Notes under the pieces: generated by a model
The model's database searches: none
The model's input: the letters and a program-made list of their open reading frames with translations, nothing else
Told to the model about the DNA's origin: nothing
Translations under genes and position numbers: made by a program
Assembly: GCF_029360585.1 (NCBI RefSeq)
Contig: NZ_JAQZSJ010000002.1
Location: forward strand, 248,001-312,000
Origin: Cohnella caldifontis
GTDB taxonomy: Bacteria; Bacillota; Bacilli; Paenibacillales; Paenibacillaceae
Length of the DNA stretch: 64,000 nt
Direction of reading: 5' to 3'
In this document: positions 46,038 through 55,040 of the stretch, one piece after another
Numbering within the stretch: the first letter of the stretch is position 1
How the letters are laid out: the number at the start of each line of letters is the position of its first letter

Positions 46038-46246
46038 ATCTTATCTTCCCCTCTCGACAATTTTTCTTTTTTGCAGATATATTCTTCGCCCGTGTTCCAA
46101 AATCCTCCAATCGTTTGTCTGGCGTACTCTCCCTCATGACAGAAGAAGTCTCTGCCGCCTTCGGCTTCCAGACGGACAGAAAATTGAAAAAAAACTACGA
46201 CTGACCCATTCGCATACCAGGTCGAAAAACACGGACACCATCAGGC

Positions 46247-46437
46247 TAAGGGTCACGGAGGACGTTATCGGGGGCATTCCTCAACCAATCGAATTCTAAC
46301 GGACGCGATTGCACTTATTCAGCAAAAATACCGCTGATTAGCCGCGAAGTGTTGCGCTTAAGGTCCGTGTTGTCCGTTACGATTTGAAAAACGTTGACAT
46401 TGCTCCAATAACGGCTGTGGTGTCCGTAACGATCGGC
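46247..46437. repeat. Dispersed inverted repeat element, copy 2
   Basis: TAAGGGTCAC (46247) and TAACGGACGC (46297) are 50 bp apart; TTGTCCGTTA (46370) and GTGTCCGTAA (46420) are 50 bp apart; the centre spacing is 73 bp. These are the same distances as at 18421-18612. Further shared blocks include GGACGTTAT, GCACTTATT and GGCTGTGGTGTCCGT. Confidence 0.9.
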
Positions 46438-46475
46438 ATAAGGCAAATCTTCTGTATGTCAATTAGTCAACCATA

Positions 46476-46516
46476 GAAAAAAAGTTCATTATGATGGCAA
46501 CACCATCACAATGAAC
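46476..46516 (-). terminator. Terminator of the glycoside hydrolase gene
   Basis: GTTCATTGTGATGG pairs with CCATCATAATGAAC (one mismatch), then seven T on the minus strand. Confidence 0.85.
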
Positions 46517-46597
46517 CCGTAGTTGGTCAAGGCGATTCAAGAAACCGATTTCGGATTTCGTTCCGGCACTGGACCGGAGCCCGGATTTTTTCGCATG

Positions 46598-48250
46598 TTA
46601 GGCATAGGTCGGCGGCACGATGCCGGGATCCGCTTCTTCCGCGAACCGGCCGTTCTCGAACCGCAGCCTCTGATTTCCTTTTACCCGAACGTGCAACTCC
46701 GCGCCTTCATAACGTACCGTGCCTTCCGCCGTTGCCGCGCTCATGCCGATGACGGCTTGCAGCCGGCCGACCCGGTCGGTGACGGCCCTCAGCCCGAACG
46801 GCATTTGGATCCACGCTTCGCCGCCGCGGTACACCGTCGAGCCCGAGCGCGTATTCACGAGCTCGAACCCCACTCCGTCCACGGTTCGGGCGTACGCCGT
46901 CTCGCTCGCGATTTCTTCGCCATGATCCATCGGATAAGGCAGCAGACCCGTGAACCAAAGCTCGCCTTCCGGCGTCGGCAAGATGCCGCACAGCCGCTCG
47001 ACGAAGTCCAGCAAGCACAAGATGGACGGCGAATACGTGTCCGTATACCCTTCCGCCCCGGTCCACGGGCTGAGCGTCTGCGGAAACCGCGTCATGCGGG
47101 CCATCGCGCACAGGATCGGATAGAGCACCCAGGTCAGCTCCACGTATCTTCCGTGAAACTCGAACGCATGCGGAGCGCGGATCAGGGTGAGGAAATTGGT
47201 CGTCCCCGCCCAGCTGTTGTAAGCGGAAGACGGGTCGAACCGGGGATCGTCCATCGCGACGGACGTGAACGGGTATTTGGCGAAAAACTTGCGCGTATTG
47301 AGCAAATACCGGCGCAGCGCTCCATCGAAGAACCCGAGGTCCCCCACCTCGCAAGCCAGCACCCGCAGCAGCACGTCGGACTGGACGCGGACGAGCTGGC
47401 CGTTCGCGTCCCGATCGTAGAAAAATCCGTCCCGTTCGTCGTAGCAATGGCGCATCAGGCTGTCCAGGCTCGCTTCCGCCTTGCCCCGCCAATCCGCGGC
47501 GCCGGATTCTCCCAGCTCTTCCGCCATGAGCGCCAGGTACTTGCGCTGGCAGTATACGTTCGCCGTCAGGTCGGGCGCGAGAAACGGCAGGATCGGGGAG
47601 GCCGGATCGTACCTCCGCGCGTCGTCCATATGGCAGGAATCGGGCACGTGCCAGAACCGCGGCGACAAATCGTGCCCCGTATCGAACGTGCAGAACGCTT
47701 CGACGCACCCCGTTCCCCGCGTGTTGCGGTAACGTTCGAGCCAGCCGTCGTAACGGGCCATCGCCGCGTACATCCGGCGCAGGAAATCCCGGTCCCGTCC
47801 GTTCAGCGAATAATGGCGCCACACGCTTCTGGCGAGCGGCGTCACCATCTGGATTTGCCGGTAAGCCGGCCCGTCCGCCGTGATCTTGTACGGCATCTGC
47901 CCGTCCTCTTTCAGGAAATCGGAGAACAGGCGGAACGTCGAGGCCGTCACGCCGGGAACGAAACGGGACAGCAGCTCCGCGTTGATCGTACCCGTGCTCT
48001 CCAGCCAGCAGCCCGGATACGCCCCGCCTTCGCGCAGGACGGGTTCGTCCCCGCCCGTCGGTCGGATGCATTCGTCCAGCTTCCGCCACGCATCGTAATA
48101 GACGTTCTCGAACCGCTCCGAACCCGCGGCGAATTTAACGCCCGAGCTCCGCCATTCGTCCAGCCAAGCGCCGCCCCGCGCTTCGTCCGAGAACCCGGCC
48201 CGCTGCGCCGGATCGATCCGGCGCAGTCTCTCTAATAAGGAATCGCTCAT
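46598..48250 (-). CDS. MGH1-like (GH63-related) (alpha/alpha)6-barrel glycoside hydrolase
   Basis: 550 residues, no signal peptide. Blocks such as GAYPGCWLESTGTINAELL, DGQMPYKITADGPAYRQIQM, VWRHYSLNGRDRDFLRRMY, CTFDTGHDLSPRFW and SPILPFLAPDLTANVYCQRKYLAL are typical of six-hairpin glycosidases of the MGH1/trehalase-like group. Substrate not predictable. ATG 48250 follows GGGGAG; the ATG at 48283 has no ribosome site. It lies 36 bp after the TatD-like gene, so it may be the last gene of the thiamine operon or a separate unit. Confidence 0.75.
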   Translation of the reverse strand: MSDSLLERLRRIDPAQRAGFSDEARGGAWLDEWRSSGVKFAAGSERFENVYYDAWRKLDECIRPTGGDEPVLREGGAYPGCWLESTGTINAELLSRFVPGVTASTFRLFSDFLKEDGQMPYKITADGPAYRQIQMVTPLARSVWRHYSLNGRDRDFLRRMYAAMARYDGWLERYRNTRGTGCVEAFCTFDTGHDLSPRFWHVPDSCHMDDARRYDPASPILPFLAPDLTANVYCQRKYLALMAEELGESGAADWRGKAEASLDSLMRHCYDERDGFFYDRDANGQLVRVQSDVLLRVLACEVGDLGFFDGALRRYLLNTRKFFAKYPFTSVAMDDPRFDPSSAYNSWAGTTNFLTLIRAPHAFEFHGRYVELTWVLYPILCAMARMTRFPQTLSPWTGAEGYTDTYSPSILCLLDFVERLCGILPTPEGELWFTGLLPYPMDHGEEIASETAYARTVDGVGFELVNTRSGSTVYRGGEAWIQMPFGLRAVTDRVGRLQAVIGMSAATAEGTVRYEGAELHVRVKGNQRLRFENGRFAEEADPGIVPPTYA

Positions 48251-48286
48251 CGGAATACTCCCCGTCCGTCTAGAATATGGCAAGTC

Positions 48287-49084
48287 CTATTCCCCGTCGG
48301 GCAGTCCGTAGCACCGCCTCGTATTCCTTTCGAGCGCCCGCAAGACGTCCGCCTCCGGCAAATGCCGCAGGGCGGCGATCTCCCGCGCCGCGTCCATCAC
48401 CATCCTCGGCTCCGTTCGCCGGCCGGCGAACGGGCCTTCGAACGGCCACGGCCCGTCCGTCTCCACCATCAGCCGGTCGAGCGGATAGAGCCGGGCCAGT
48501 GCTCTCGTTTCCTCGTCGTAGAGCACTTCGGGCGTGACGGAAACGTAGTAGCCGCCTGCGACAAGCCTCTCCATCGTGGCCCGGCTTCCTTTGAACCAGT
48601 GGAAATGCGCCCGGCGGACGCCGTGCTCCTCCAGCAGATCCATCGTCGTGTCCGCGTCCTCATGCACGGCGTGCAGGGCGATCGGCAGATCAAGCTCGGC
48701 GGCGAGCCGCACGAACGTCTCGAGCTGGCGGACGTACGGGGCGGAGTCGAACGCTTCCCCCGCGGCTTCGGCCGCCGTACGGTTGAAATACGGGAGCCCG
48801 ACTTCGCCGACGGCTTTCGGCAGATCCGCCGGCAGGCCGGCGATCCAGGCGCACAGTTCTTCCAGTTCGCCGTCCGTCAGCGGCGGCTGCTCCGGATGGC
48901 GCCCGAACGCCGGAATCACCCGGCCGGGATCGCGCAGCGCCAGCCGCAGGTTCTCCCGGCACGAATCCAAGCCCATGGACACCGTCACGACGCCCCGGAC
49001 GCCGGCCGCGAACGCGGCCTCCAGCATCGCGTCCCGCTCGGCAGGCTCGTAATGGTCCAAATGGATATGCGCGTCAAACGGCAT
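48287..49084 (-). CDS. TatD-family metal-dependent hydrolase
   Basis: 265 residues. Metal ligands are all in place: His6 and His8 (DAHIHLDH), Glu94 (AVGEVGLPYF), His138 (IALHAVHED), His160/162 (AHFHWF) and Asp210 (MVETDGPWPFEGP). ATG 49084 lies 11 bp inside the end of thiZ, so it is translated with the thiamine-precursor transporter. This context suggests a hydrolase acting on an imported pyrimidine precursor rather than the DNase role of E. coli TatD (inference). Confidence 0.88.
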   Translation of the reverse strand: MPFDAHIHLDHYEPAERDAMLEAAFAAGVRGVVTVSMGLDSCRENLRLALRDPGRVIPAFGRHPEQPPLTDGELEELCAWIAGLPADLPKAVGEVGLPYFNRTAAEAAGEAFDSAPYVRQLETFVRLAAELDLPIALHAVHEDADTTMDLLEEHGVRRAHFHWFKGSRATMERLVAGGYYVSVTPEVLYDEETRALARLYPLDRLMVETDGPWPFEGPFAGRRTEPRMVMDAAREIAALRHLPEADVLRALERNTRRCYGLPDGE

Positions 49085-49859
49085 CCGAATCCCCTCTTCT
49101 AAGCAATCCCAGAATGTCCCGCTTCAGCTCCGCGAACTGGGGATCCATCCATACGTCCGCGCGGCGCGGGCGCTCGAAGGGCACCGCGATTTCCCGCAGT
49201 ACCCGGGCCGGCGCCGCGGACAGGACGTAAATGCGGTCGGACAAGGTGAGCGCCTCTTCGATGCTGTGCGTCACGAACAGCACGGAACGCCGCCGCTCCT
49301 CCCATTGGCGCAGCAGCCACTGCTGCATTTCCGTGCGCGTCAGGGCGTCCAGCGCGGCGAACGGTTCGTCGAGGCACATTACGTCGCGCGGCATGAGCAG
49401 CGCGCGCAGGAACGACACCCGCTGCTGCATGCCGCCGGACAGCACGCCCGGATGTTCCCCGGCGACCGCGTCCAGCCCGATGCGCGCCAGCCATTCCTTG
49501 GCGGACGCCAGCGCTTCCCGGCGCGGCACGCCGGCGATCTCCAGCGCCGCGGCGATGTTGCCCGCGACCGTCATCCACGGAAACAGCGAAGCCTGCTGCG
49601 GCATGTAGCCGATCAACCCGCGCTCCCCGGTGGCGGGCTTCCCGCCGATCCGCACCTCGCCCGCGTCCGGCAGCTCGACGCCGCCGGTCAGCCGGAACAA
49701 CGTCGACTTGCCGCTGCCGGACGGCCCGAGCAAGGTGACGAACTCCCCTTCGCGGACGCGGATCGAGACGTTATCCAGGACCTGGAACGGCTTGCCGTCT
49801 CTCGCGTAGCTTTTCGAAATGCCGATCAGCTCCAGCCGGTACGGCGTTTCCGCGCTCAT
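49074..49859 (-). CDS. thiZ: Thiamine-precursor ABC transporter ATPase (ThiZ type)
   Basis: 261 residues: Walker A LLGPSGSGKSTLFRL, Q-loop YMPQQASLFPW, signature LSGGMQQRVSFLRAL, Walker B VMCLDEPFAALD and switch His in FVTHSIEEAL. Belongs to the nitrate/taurine/HMP importer group. It overlaps thiX by 4 bp. Confidence 0.92.
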   Translation of the reverse strand: MSAETPYRLELIGISKSYARDGKPFQVLDNVSIRVREGEFVTLLGPSGSGKSTLFRLTGGVELPDAGEVRIGGKPATGERGLIGYMPQQASLFPWMTVAGNIAAALEIAGVPRREALASAKEWLARIGLDAVAGEHPGVLSGGMQQRVSFLRALLMPRDVMCLDEPFAALDALTRTEMQQWLLRQWEERRRSVLFVTHSIEEALTLSDRIYVLSAAPARVLREIAVPFERPRRADVWMDPQFAELKRDILGLLRRGDSDAV

Positions 49860-50635
49860 CCGCGTTCACCCGCCTTTCCGGCTCGCCGCCAATAGATCGC
49901 GATTCGCTCCAACCACGCCGCAAGCCCGTATAAACCCAAGCAGAGCGTCACGATGCAGATGACCGCCCCGAAAACCGCGTCGATTTGGAAGCCCTTGAAT
50001 TTCAAAACCAAATAATACCCGATGCCCCGGCTCGCGCCCAGCCACTCGGCGACGCAGGCCGTCGTGACGCTGTACGTGACGGTGATTTTAAGGCCGGAGA
50101 ACAGATAGGGCAAAGAGGCCGGAAATTCCAAACGCCGCAGCGTCTCCCATTTTGAAGCGCCGATCATGGCCAAATATTCCCTTAATTGAGGCTCCGCCCG
50201 GCCGAGTCCGGCCAACAAGGACCATGCGACCGGAAAGAAGCCGACCAACGTGAGCAAAATCAGTTTGGGGGTCAGGCCGAAACCGAACCAAATCATCAGC
50301 AGCGGCCCGAGCGCAATCAGCGGCACGTTCTGGGAGGCCACCACGAAGGGGGAGACGACCGATCGGACGGCCGGAAGCAGGTGCAGCGCGACCGCCAGGA
50401 TCACGCCGGCCGCAAGGCCCAGGCCGACCCCGGACATGGCGAGGCCGAGCGTCCCGGCCAGATGGTACCCGATGAGCGGCGCGTCCTCCCCCATCTGCAA
50501 GGCAATGTCGTAGGGCGACGGCAGCGTCCACGGATCGATCCGGAACGCGGCGCAAGCCGCCTGCCACAGCGCCAGGAAGAGAAGCAAAGCGGCGGCGGGA
50601 GGCCAGGCCCGCCGCCACGCCGGCTTATTGGCCAT
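49856..50635 (-). CDS. thiX: Thiamine-precursor ABC transporter permease (ThiX type)
   Basis: 259 residues with about six membrane segments and the EAA loop EYLAMIGASKWETLRRLEFP. N-terminal segment AAALLLFLALWQAACAAF. ATG 50635 lies within the end of the thiamine-binding gene. Confidence 0.92.
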   Translation of the reverse strand: MANKPAWRRAWPPAAALLLFLALWQAACAAFRIDPWTLPSPYDIALQMGEDAPLIGYHLAGTLGLAMSGVGLGLAAGVILAVALHLLPAVRSVVSPFVVASQNVPLIALGPLLMIWFGFGLTPKLILLTLVGFFPVAWSLLAGLGRAEPQLREYLAMIGASKWETLRRLEFPASLPYLFSGLKITVTYSVTTACVAEWLGASRGIGYYLVLKFKGFQIDAVFGAVICIVTLCLGLYGLAAWLERIAIYWRRAGKAGERG

Positions 50636-50924
50636 CGGGATACTTCTCCAGCAGCTTCTCCATGGATGCCGTCGGGCCGCCCACGAGCAGCTTGACTTGG
50701 GACATGACGGACGGGCAGCCCATTTCGAACATCGCTTCGTTCATCCGTTTCAGAATGGCGAGCAGCTCGTCGAACTCTCCCTCCATCGTCGTTTCCAGCG
50801 GCCCGACGCGGTAATTCACGCCGGACTCCTTGATGACCTCGATCGCGCGGTCGACGTAAGGAATCACGTCCGCTCCCCCGACCGTTTTCGGAATGATCTG
50901 CACGCTCAGCAGCGCTTGCGCCAT
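50625..50924 (-). CDS. MTH1187/YkoF-type thiamine-binding protein
   Basis: 99 residues starting MAQALLSVQIIPKT, with GVNYRVGPLETTMEGEFDEL and MSQVKLLVGG. This is the thiamine-binding (DUF77) fold, which binds thiamine or HMP. It sits between thiY and thiX. Confidence 0.88.
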   Translation of the reverse strand: MAQALLSVQIIPKTVGGADVIPYVDRAIEVIKESGVNYRVGPLETTMEGEFDELLAILKRMNEAMFEMGCPSVMSQVKLLVGGPTASMEKLLEKYPDGQ

Positions 50925-50949
50925 TTTGCCTCTCTCCTCTCCCGGCCGA

Positions 50950-52038
50950 TCACTGCGGCAGGAATTCGTTCGTGAACGCCTCGTCGAAATCGATCTTCTT
51001 CTTCATGACGCCGTGGCTCATCATCCAATCCGCGTAGCCTTCCCACACTTCTTTCTTCTGCTCGCCCCAGCGCGGCGCGTCGTCCTGGTAACGGGGGCTG
51101 AGCCATTTCTGGCTGGCGCGCACGAGATCCGCGTTCAGCTCCGGCACGTCCTTGATCAGCACGTCCGCTGCGTCGTCCGGATGGTCGATGGCGTACTTGT
51201 AGCCTTCCGCGGCTCCCTCGACGAATGCGCGGACGACGTCCGGCTTGTCTTGGATCATCTTCTCGCTTGTCATCAGCAGCGGCGTGTAATAGTCGAGACG
51301 TTTGTCGTAGTCCTTCATCCAGATCATGTTCAGCGGCTCCTTGCGAAGGTCCGCTTCCACGCCCGTCCAGGCGTAGTAGATCCAGGCGAAATCGATATCG
51401 CGTTTGACCGCCGTGAAGTAATCCGCGTCCCCGATGTTCACGATTTTCACTTTGGAGGGATCGGCGCCCTGCTCTTTCATGAGCGTCTCGATGACGCCCT
51501 GCTCCACCGGAGAACCCCAGCCGCCGTACGTTTTGCCGGCGAAATCCTTCGGCGCTTGGATGTTCTTGGCGACCGGAGAGGCGAAGCCCGACGTGTTATG
51601 CTGGATGACCGCGGCCACGGAGACGAGCGGCACGCCGTTCTCGCGTCCGAGCGTCAAATCTTCCTGGTAGCCGACGCCGAATGCCGCGGCGCCGCTGGCC
51701 ACCATCTGGCCGGCCCCGGTCTCCGGCGGCTGCACGATCTCCACCTTCAGGCCGCGCTTCTCCCAGAAGCCCTTGTCGCGGGCGACATACAACCCCGTAT
51801 GGTTCGTGTTCGGCGACCAGTCGAGCACCACCTTCACTTCCGTCAGCGCCTTGGACGCTTCCGGCGACGCCGACGGAGACGACGGCGCCGATGCGGGTGC
51901 CGACGCCGAAGCCGATGGCGAGGACGCTGGCGACGCGTCGCCGCCGGACGTACCTTTGCTGCCGCAGCCGGTCAGCAGCAGCATCGCCGCCAGCACGCCG
52001 GCCCCCGTCATTTTCCAGCCTTTGAATCCTTTTCTCAT
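50950..52038 (-). CDS. thiY: Thiamine pyrimidine-precursor binding lipoprotein (ThiY, NMT1/THI5-like)
   Basis: 362 residues. Signal peptide with lipobox: GAGVLAAMLLLTGCGS, Cys about 24. A Ser/Ala/Pro linker follows (about 30-60), then the NMT1/THI5 fold: VVLDWSPNTNHTGLYVARDKG, PPETGAGQMVASG, FGVGYQEDLTLGRENGVP. It probably binds N-formyl-aminopyrimidine or HMP. ATG 52038 follows AGGGAGAAG. The leader carries a TPP riboswitch. Confidence 0.92.
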   Translation of the reverse strand: MRKGFKGWKMTGAGVLAAMLLLTGCGSKGTSGGDASPASSPSASASAPASAPSSPSASPEASKALTEVKVVLDWSPNTNHTGLYVARDKGFWEKRGLKVEIVQPPETGAGQMVASGAAAFGVGYQEDLTLGRENGVPLVSVAAVIQHNTSGFASPVAKNIQAPKDFAGKTYGGWGSPVEQGVIETLMKEQGADPSKVKIVNIGDADYFTAVKRDIDFAWIYYAWTGVEADLRKEPLNMIWMKDYDKRLDYYTPLLMTSEKMIQDKPDVVRAFVEGAAEGYKYAIDHPDDAADVLIKDVPELNADLVRASQKWLSPRYQDDAPRWGEQKKEVWEGYADWMMSHGVMKKKIDFDEAFTNEFLPQ

Positions 52039-52104
52039 GTCTCTTCTCCCTCTCCTGCTAGTTCCCGCTTTACGCGGATGTTGGAAGAGAGCCCGGCGCA
52101 GCCC

Positions 52105-52134
52105 AAAAAACGCCCCCCGATTCCGGAGGGCGTT
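52105..52134 (-). terminator. Second terminator in the thiY leader
   Basis: On the minus strand AACGCCC-TCCG, GAAT, CGGG-GGGCGTT, then T6. It lies between the first riboswitch terminator and thiY, 66 nt before the start codon. Confidence 0.8.
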
Positions 52135-52201
52135 CATCCTTCGAACGTGAACGGGCGACGAACGGCCCATTCGGCCGCCGCTATCCCGCCCGCGCATACG
52201 C

Positions 52202-52230
52202 AAAAGGCCGCAGCAACAACGGCTGCGGCC
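52202..52230 (-). terminator. First terminator of the TPP riboswitch
   Basis: GGCCGCAGC, 7-nt loop, GCTGCGGCC, then TTTT on the minus strand, about 15 nt after the aptamer. Confidence 0.8.
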
Positions 52231-52244
52231 CTACGAATCGCGTG

Positions 52245-52335
52245 TCGAGTCCCTCCGCTGGCATTATCCAGATCAGGTTTTCGGTCGAAAGCGTATCAGC
52301 TTTCCTCTCAGCAAAGTTACCTAAGCTCCCGATTG
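52245..52335 (-). promoter_or_regulatory. TPP riboswitch (THI element)
   Basis: On the minus strand the conserved parts appear in order: GGGAGCTTAGG, CTGAGAGG, a variable stem GAAAGC/GCTTTC, ACCTGATCTGGATAATGCCA and GCGGAGGGACTC. It lies upstream of thiY and should switch the whole transport operon off when TPP is abundant. Between 52335 and 52471 nothing else clear was seen. Confidence 0.96.
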
Positions 52336-52471
52336 CGTATTCAGTTGTCGAAGGCTCTCTCGTAAACTCTTTATCTAATTTACACTTCGGACGGCAAGAA
52401 AGTCAACAACTGCCGGTGGCGCTGCCAGAAGCGCTTGCCGGGTACCGCAGCCAACGGGCCGATCCCCGCTG

Positions 52472-53215
52472 CTACCGGAGCCGGCTGCGCAGGATGTTGT
52501 CCATTTTTTTAATGCGCCAATAAGCGGTTTTGTCCGGCAGCCGGGAGAAGCCTTTATAGCCCGGATACGTGAAGTTCGCTTCGATCATCCAGATCTTCTT
52601 CCTCGCGTCGACGGCGAAGTCGATGCCCACCTTGTGGTATCGCCTGATTTTCCCGGCATGCCGGCATATGGCGTGGCTGAGTCGGACCATCCGCGCCTTG
52701 ACGAGATTCGCCTCCGTCCTGGAGAGACCGAGCGATTGCTTCATCGATTTTTCGAACGGAAGCACGTACCCCCGCGAGTTGGAAATATTGGTGACGATGC
52801 TCGTCGGACCGGCCACCTTGGAATACAGGCCGAAAAACTGCCAGCGGTTCCGCGTATTGCGCATCATCATCACCCGGATATCGAGGGGCCTTCCGCGGAT
52901 CCGGGCCAGCCGGATCGCTTTTTGCACGATATGTTCCTGGGGCAGTGCCCTTTTTTTGATTGCCCGGTATAACTGGCCGGAGGTGCGGCATTTTTTCGGA
53001 GCCCCCCTCAAAAGTACCCAGGCGTAGCCCTTCCCGGTTTTCCAGGCTTTGATCACCCCTTTTCCTTGGTGCGTGCGATCCGGCTTGATGTAGACGGCGC
53101 CGTAGCGCCGTAAGTATTGGTTCAACGTGGCGGCACGGAATACGGATGTCGGAGGCAAATGCCTGCGAATGACCGGATGTTTCGAGTAGAACCGATGGAA
53201 AAACCATTTCCCCAT
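52472..53215 (-). CDS. YheC/YheD-family ATP-grasp spore coat-associated protein
   Basis: 247 residues, basic. ATP-grasp features: YGAVYIKPDRTHQGKGVIKA, IVQKAIRLARIRGRPLDIRV, KVGIDFAVDARKKIWMIEANF. YheC/YheD proteins are associated with the Bacillus endospore coat. This is a short version limited to the grasp domain. ATG 53215 follows GGGAGGAA. Confidence 0.88.
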   Translation of the reverse strand: MGKWFFHRFYSKHPVIRRHLPPTSVFRAATLNQYLRRYGAVYIKPDRTHQGKGVIKAWKTGKGYAWVLLRGAPKKCRTSGQLYRAIKKRALPQEHIVQKAIRLARIRGRPLDIRVMMMRNTRNRWQFFGLYSKVAGPTSIVTNISNSRGYVLPFEKSMKQSLGLSRTEANLVKARMVRLSHAICRHAGKIRRYHKVGIDFAVDARKKIWMIEANFTYPGYKGFSRLPDKTAYWRIKKMDNILRSRLR

Positions 53216-53416
53216 GGATGCCCGTTCCTCCCTGTTTGCTTGTCTCCCAGCTCACTCCCGATTAACGTATTAAGATCAAGACGCAAAGTCGACGGCGATT
53301 GATGAGGGGAGGCGCATCCATTTTAACCGGCTGGGCTTCGGATTCCGCGGTCGGGAAAACGGGCATCCTATCCGAAAATGGGTCGAATACGCAACGTTCG
53401 CCAAGGAGGAACTTGA

Positions 53417-54976
53417 GTGCGCATGGACACCTCAACGGACCAGCCTTCCGCTTCGCTGCCCCGATATCCGCAATCGTATTGGCTGGTTTCCGCCGACATT
53501 CCGGCTTTCGGCAAACTGACGGCCGACCTGTCCGTGGACGTCGCGATCGTCGGAGGAGGCATTACCGGCATCACGCTCGCTTATTTGCTGGCGAAGGAGG
53601 GCAAGCGGGTCGCGCTGCTCGAAGCGGGCAAAATCCTCACCGGAACGACCGGCCATACGACCGCCAAAGTGACCGCCCAGCACGGGTTGATTTACGACGA
53701 GCTGATCCAGACCCTCGGGGAAGAAAAAGCGCGGCTGTATTACGACGCGAACCGGGAGGCGCTGCAATTCGTCCGGGAGACGGTCAGCGGCCTTGGGATC
53801 GCATGCGATTGGACGGAGGAAGACGCCTACGTGTACGCCGCCGAGGAGAAAAACGTCAAGAAGATCGACCGGGAATGGAAAGCGTACGGGAAGCTCGGCA
53901 TCCCCGGCCGCCGCGAGGATCGGATCCCCTTGCCGGCAGGAGCCCGGGCGGCCGTCGTCATGGACGGCCAGGCGCGGTTCCATCCGACGGCGTATTTGGC
54001 CCGCCTTGTCTCCGCGTTCACGGCAAGCGGCGGGCTGGTGTTCGAGGAAACGACGGGCCGGACGGTGGAGCACGGCTCGCCTTTCAGCAAGGTCGTCACG
54101 GAAGACGGGTACCGGGTCACGTGCCGCGACGTCGTGTCCTGCTCGCATTTTCCGTTTTACGGCGCCGGCGGGTTTTATTTCGCCCGCATGTACGTCGAGC
54201 GATCCTATGCGCTGGGGATAAGCAGGACGAAGGAGTATCCCGGCGGCATGTACCTCTCCGCCGACGATCCCGTCCGCTCCATCCGGTCCGTGTCTTACAA
54301 CGGGGAAGATTTGCTGATCATCGGGGGAGAACGCCACAAAACCGGCCAGGGCATCTGCACCTTCAAGCATTACGAAGCGCTGGAGGCGTTCGCCCGGGAG
54401 ACGTTCGGCCCCGCCGAAATCCGTTACCGCTGGTCGGCGCAGGACTATACGACGCTGGACAAAATTCCGTACGTCGGCCGACCCGTCAAGGGCGAGCGGA
54501 ACGCGTACATCGCCACGGGATACCGCAAATGGGGCATGACGAACAGCGCGGCCGCCGCCTTGCTGCTCAAGGATCTGATCCTGGGAGTCCGCAACCGGTA
54601 CGAGAAGCTGTACGCCCCCTCCCGCTTCCACGCCGATCCCGACGTGAAGACGTTCCTGAGCCTGAACGCCGACGTGGCGAAACATCTGGCGGGCGGCAAA
54701 CTCGAATGGAACCGCAAAGAACCGGAAGAAGTCGGCCCGGACGAAGGCGCCGTCGTGGAGGTCCGGGGCAGAAGGGCGGGCGCTTACCGGGAGCCGGACG
54801 GGACGCTGCACCTGCTCGATACGACCTGCACCCACATGGGCTGCGAGGTGGAATGGAACGCGGGCGAACGCACGTGGGACTGCCCGTGCCACGGGTCGCG
54901 CTTCTCGTTCCGGGGGGAAGTGCTGGACGGTCCGGCGAAGAAGCCGCTAAAGGCGATCACGGCGCCGACTTCGTGA
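53417..54976 (+). CDS. FAD-dependent oxidoreductase with C-terminal Rieske domain
   Basis: 519 residues. DAO-type FAD site DVAIVGGGITGITLAYLLAKEG at about 40-62 and GHTTAKVTAQHGLIY. The C-terminal Rieske [2Fe-2S] cluster has ligands CTHMGC and CPCHGSRF. This fusion (YurR/glycine oxidase-like plus Rieske) is common in Bacilli; the substrate is unknown. GTG 53417 lies 7 nt after GGAGG. Confidence 0.93.
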   Translation: MRMDTSTDQPSASLPRYPQSYWLVSADIPAFGKLTADLSVDVAIVGGGITGITLAYLLAKEGKRVALLEAGKILTGTTGHTTAKVTAQHGLIYDELIQTLGEEKARLYYDANREALQFVRETVSGLGIACDWTEEDAYVYAAEEKNVKKIDREWKAYGKLGIPGRREDRIPLPAGARAAVVMDGQARFHPTAYLARLVSAFTASGGLVFEETTGRTVEHGSPFSKVVTEDGYRVTCRDVVSCSHFPFYGAGGFYFARMYVERSYALGISRTKEYPGGMYLSADDPVRSIRSVSYNGEDLLIIGGERHKTGQGICTFKHYEALEAFARETFGPAEIRYRWSAQDYTTLDKIPYVGRPVKGERNAYIATGYRKWGMTNSAAAALLLKDLILGVRNRYEKLYAPSRFHADPDVKTFLSLNADVAKHLAGGKLEWNRKEPEEVGPDEGAVVEVRGRRAGAYREPDGTLHLLDTTCTHMGCEVEWNAGERTWDCPCHGSRFSFRGEVLDGPAKKPLKAITAPTS

Positions 54977-55040
54977 GGGGCGGAGGCGCCGGTGCCGGAG
55001 GCGGGACGCCTGATCGGCCTGGGTTGGCGCCGCTGCATGG

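Larger units (their letters stand above)
46038..46597. other. 560-bp gap: ORF fragment, repeat element and terminator
   Basis: Contains a 22-codon frame at 46136-46204 (starting MTEEVSAAFGFQTDRKLKKN) that is probably decayed coding sequence, the repeat element at 46247-46437, and the terminator at 46476-46516. It forms the right edge of the AT-rich island. Confidence 0.6.

Noticed and set aside
46136-46204. 22-codon plus-strand frame in the island edge
   Set aside because: Too short and without a ribosome site; kept only as a possible decayed fragment in the gap description.
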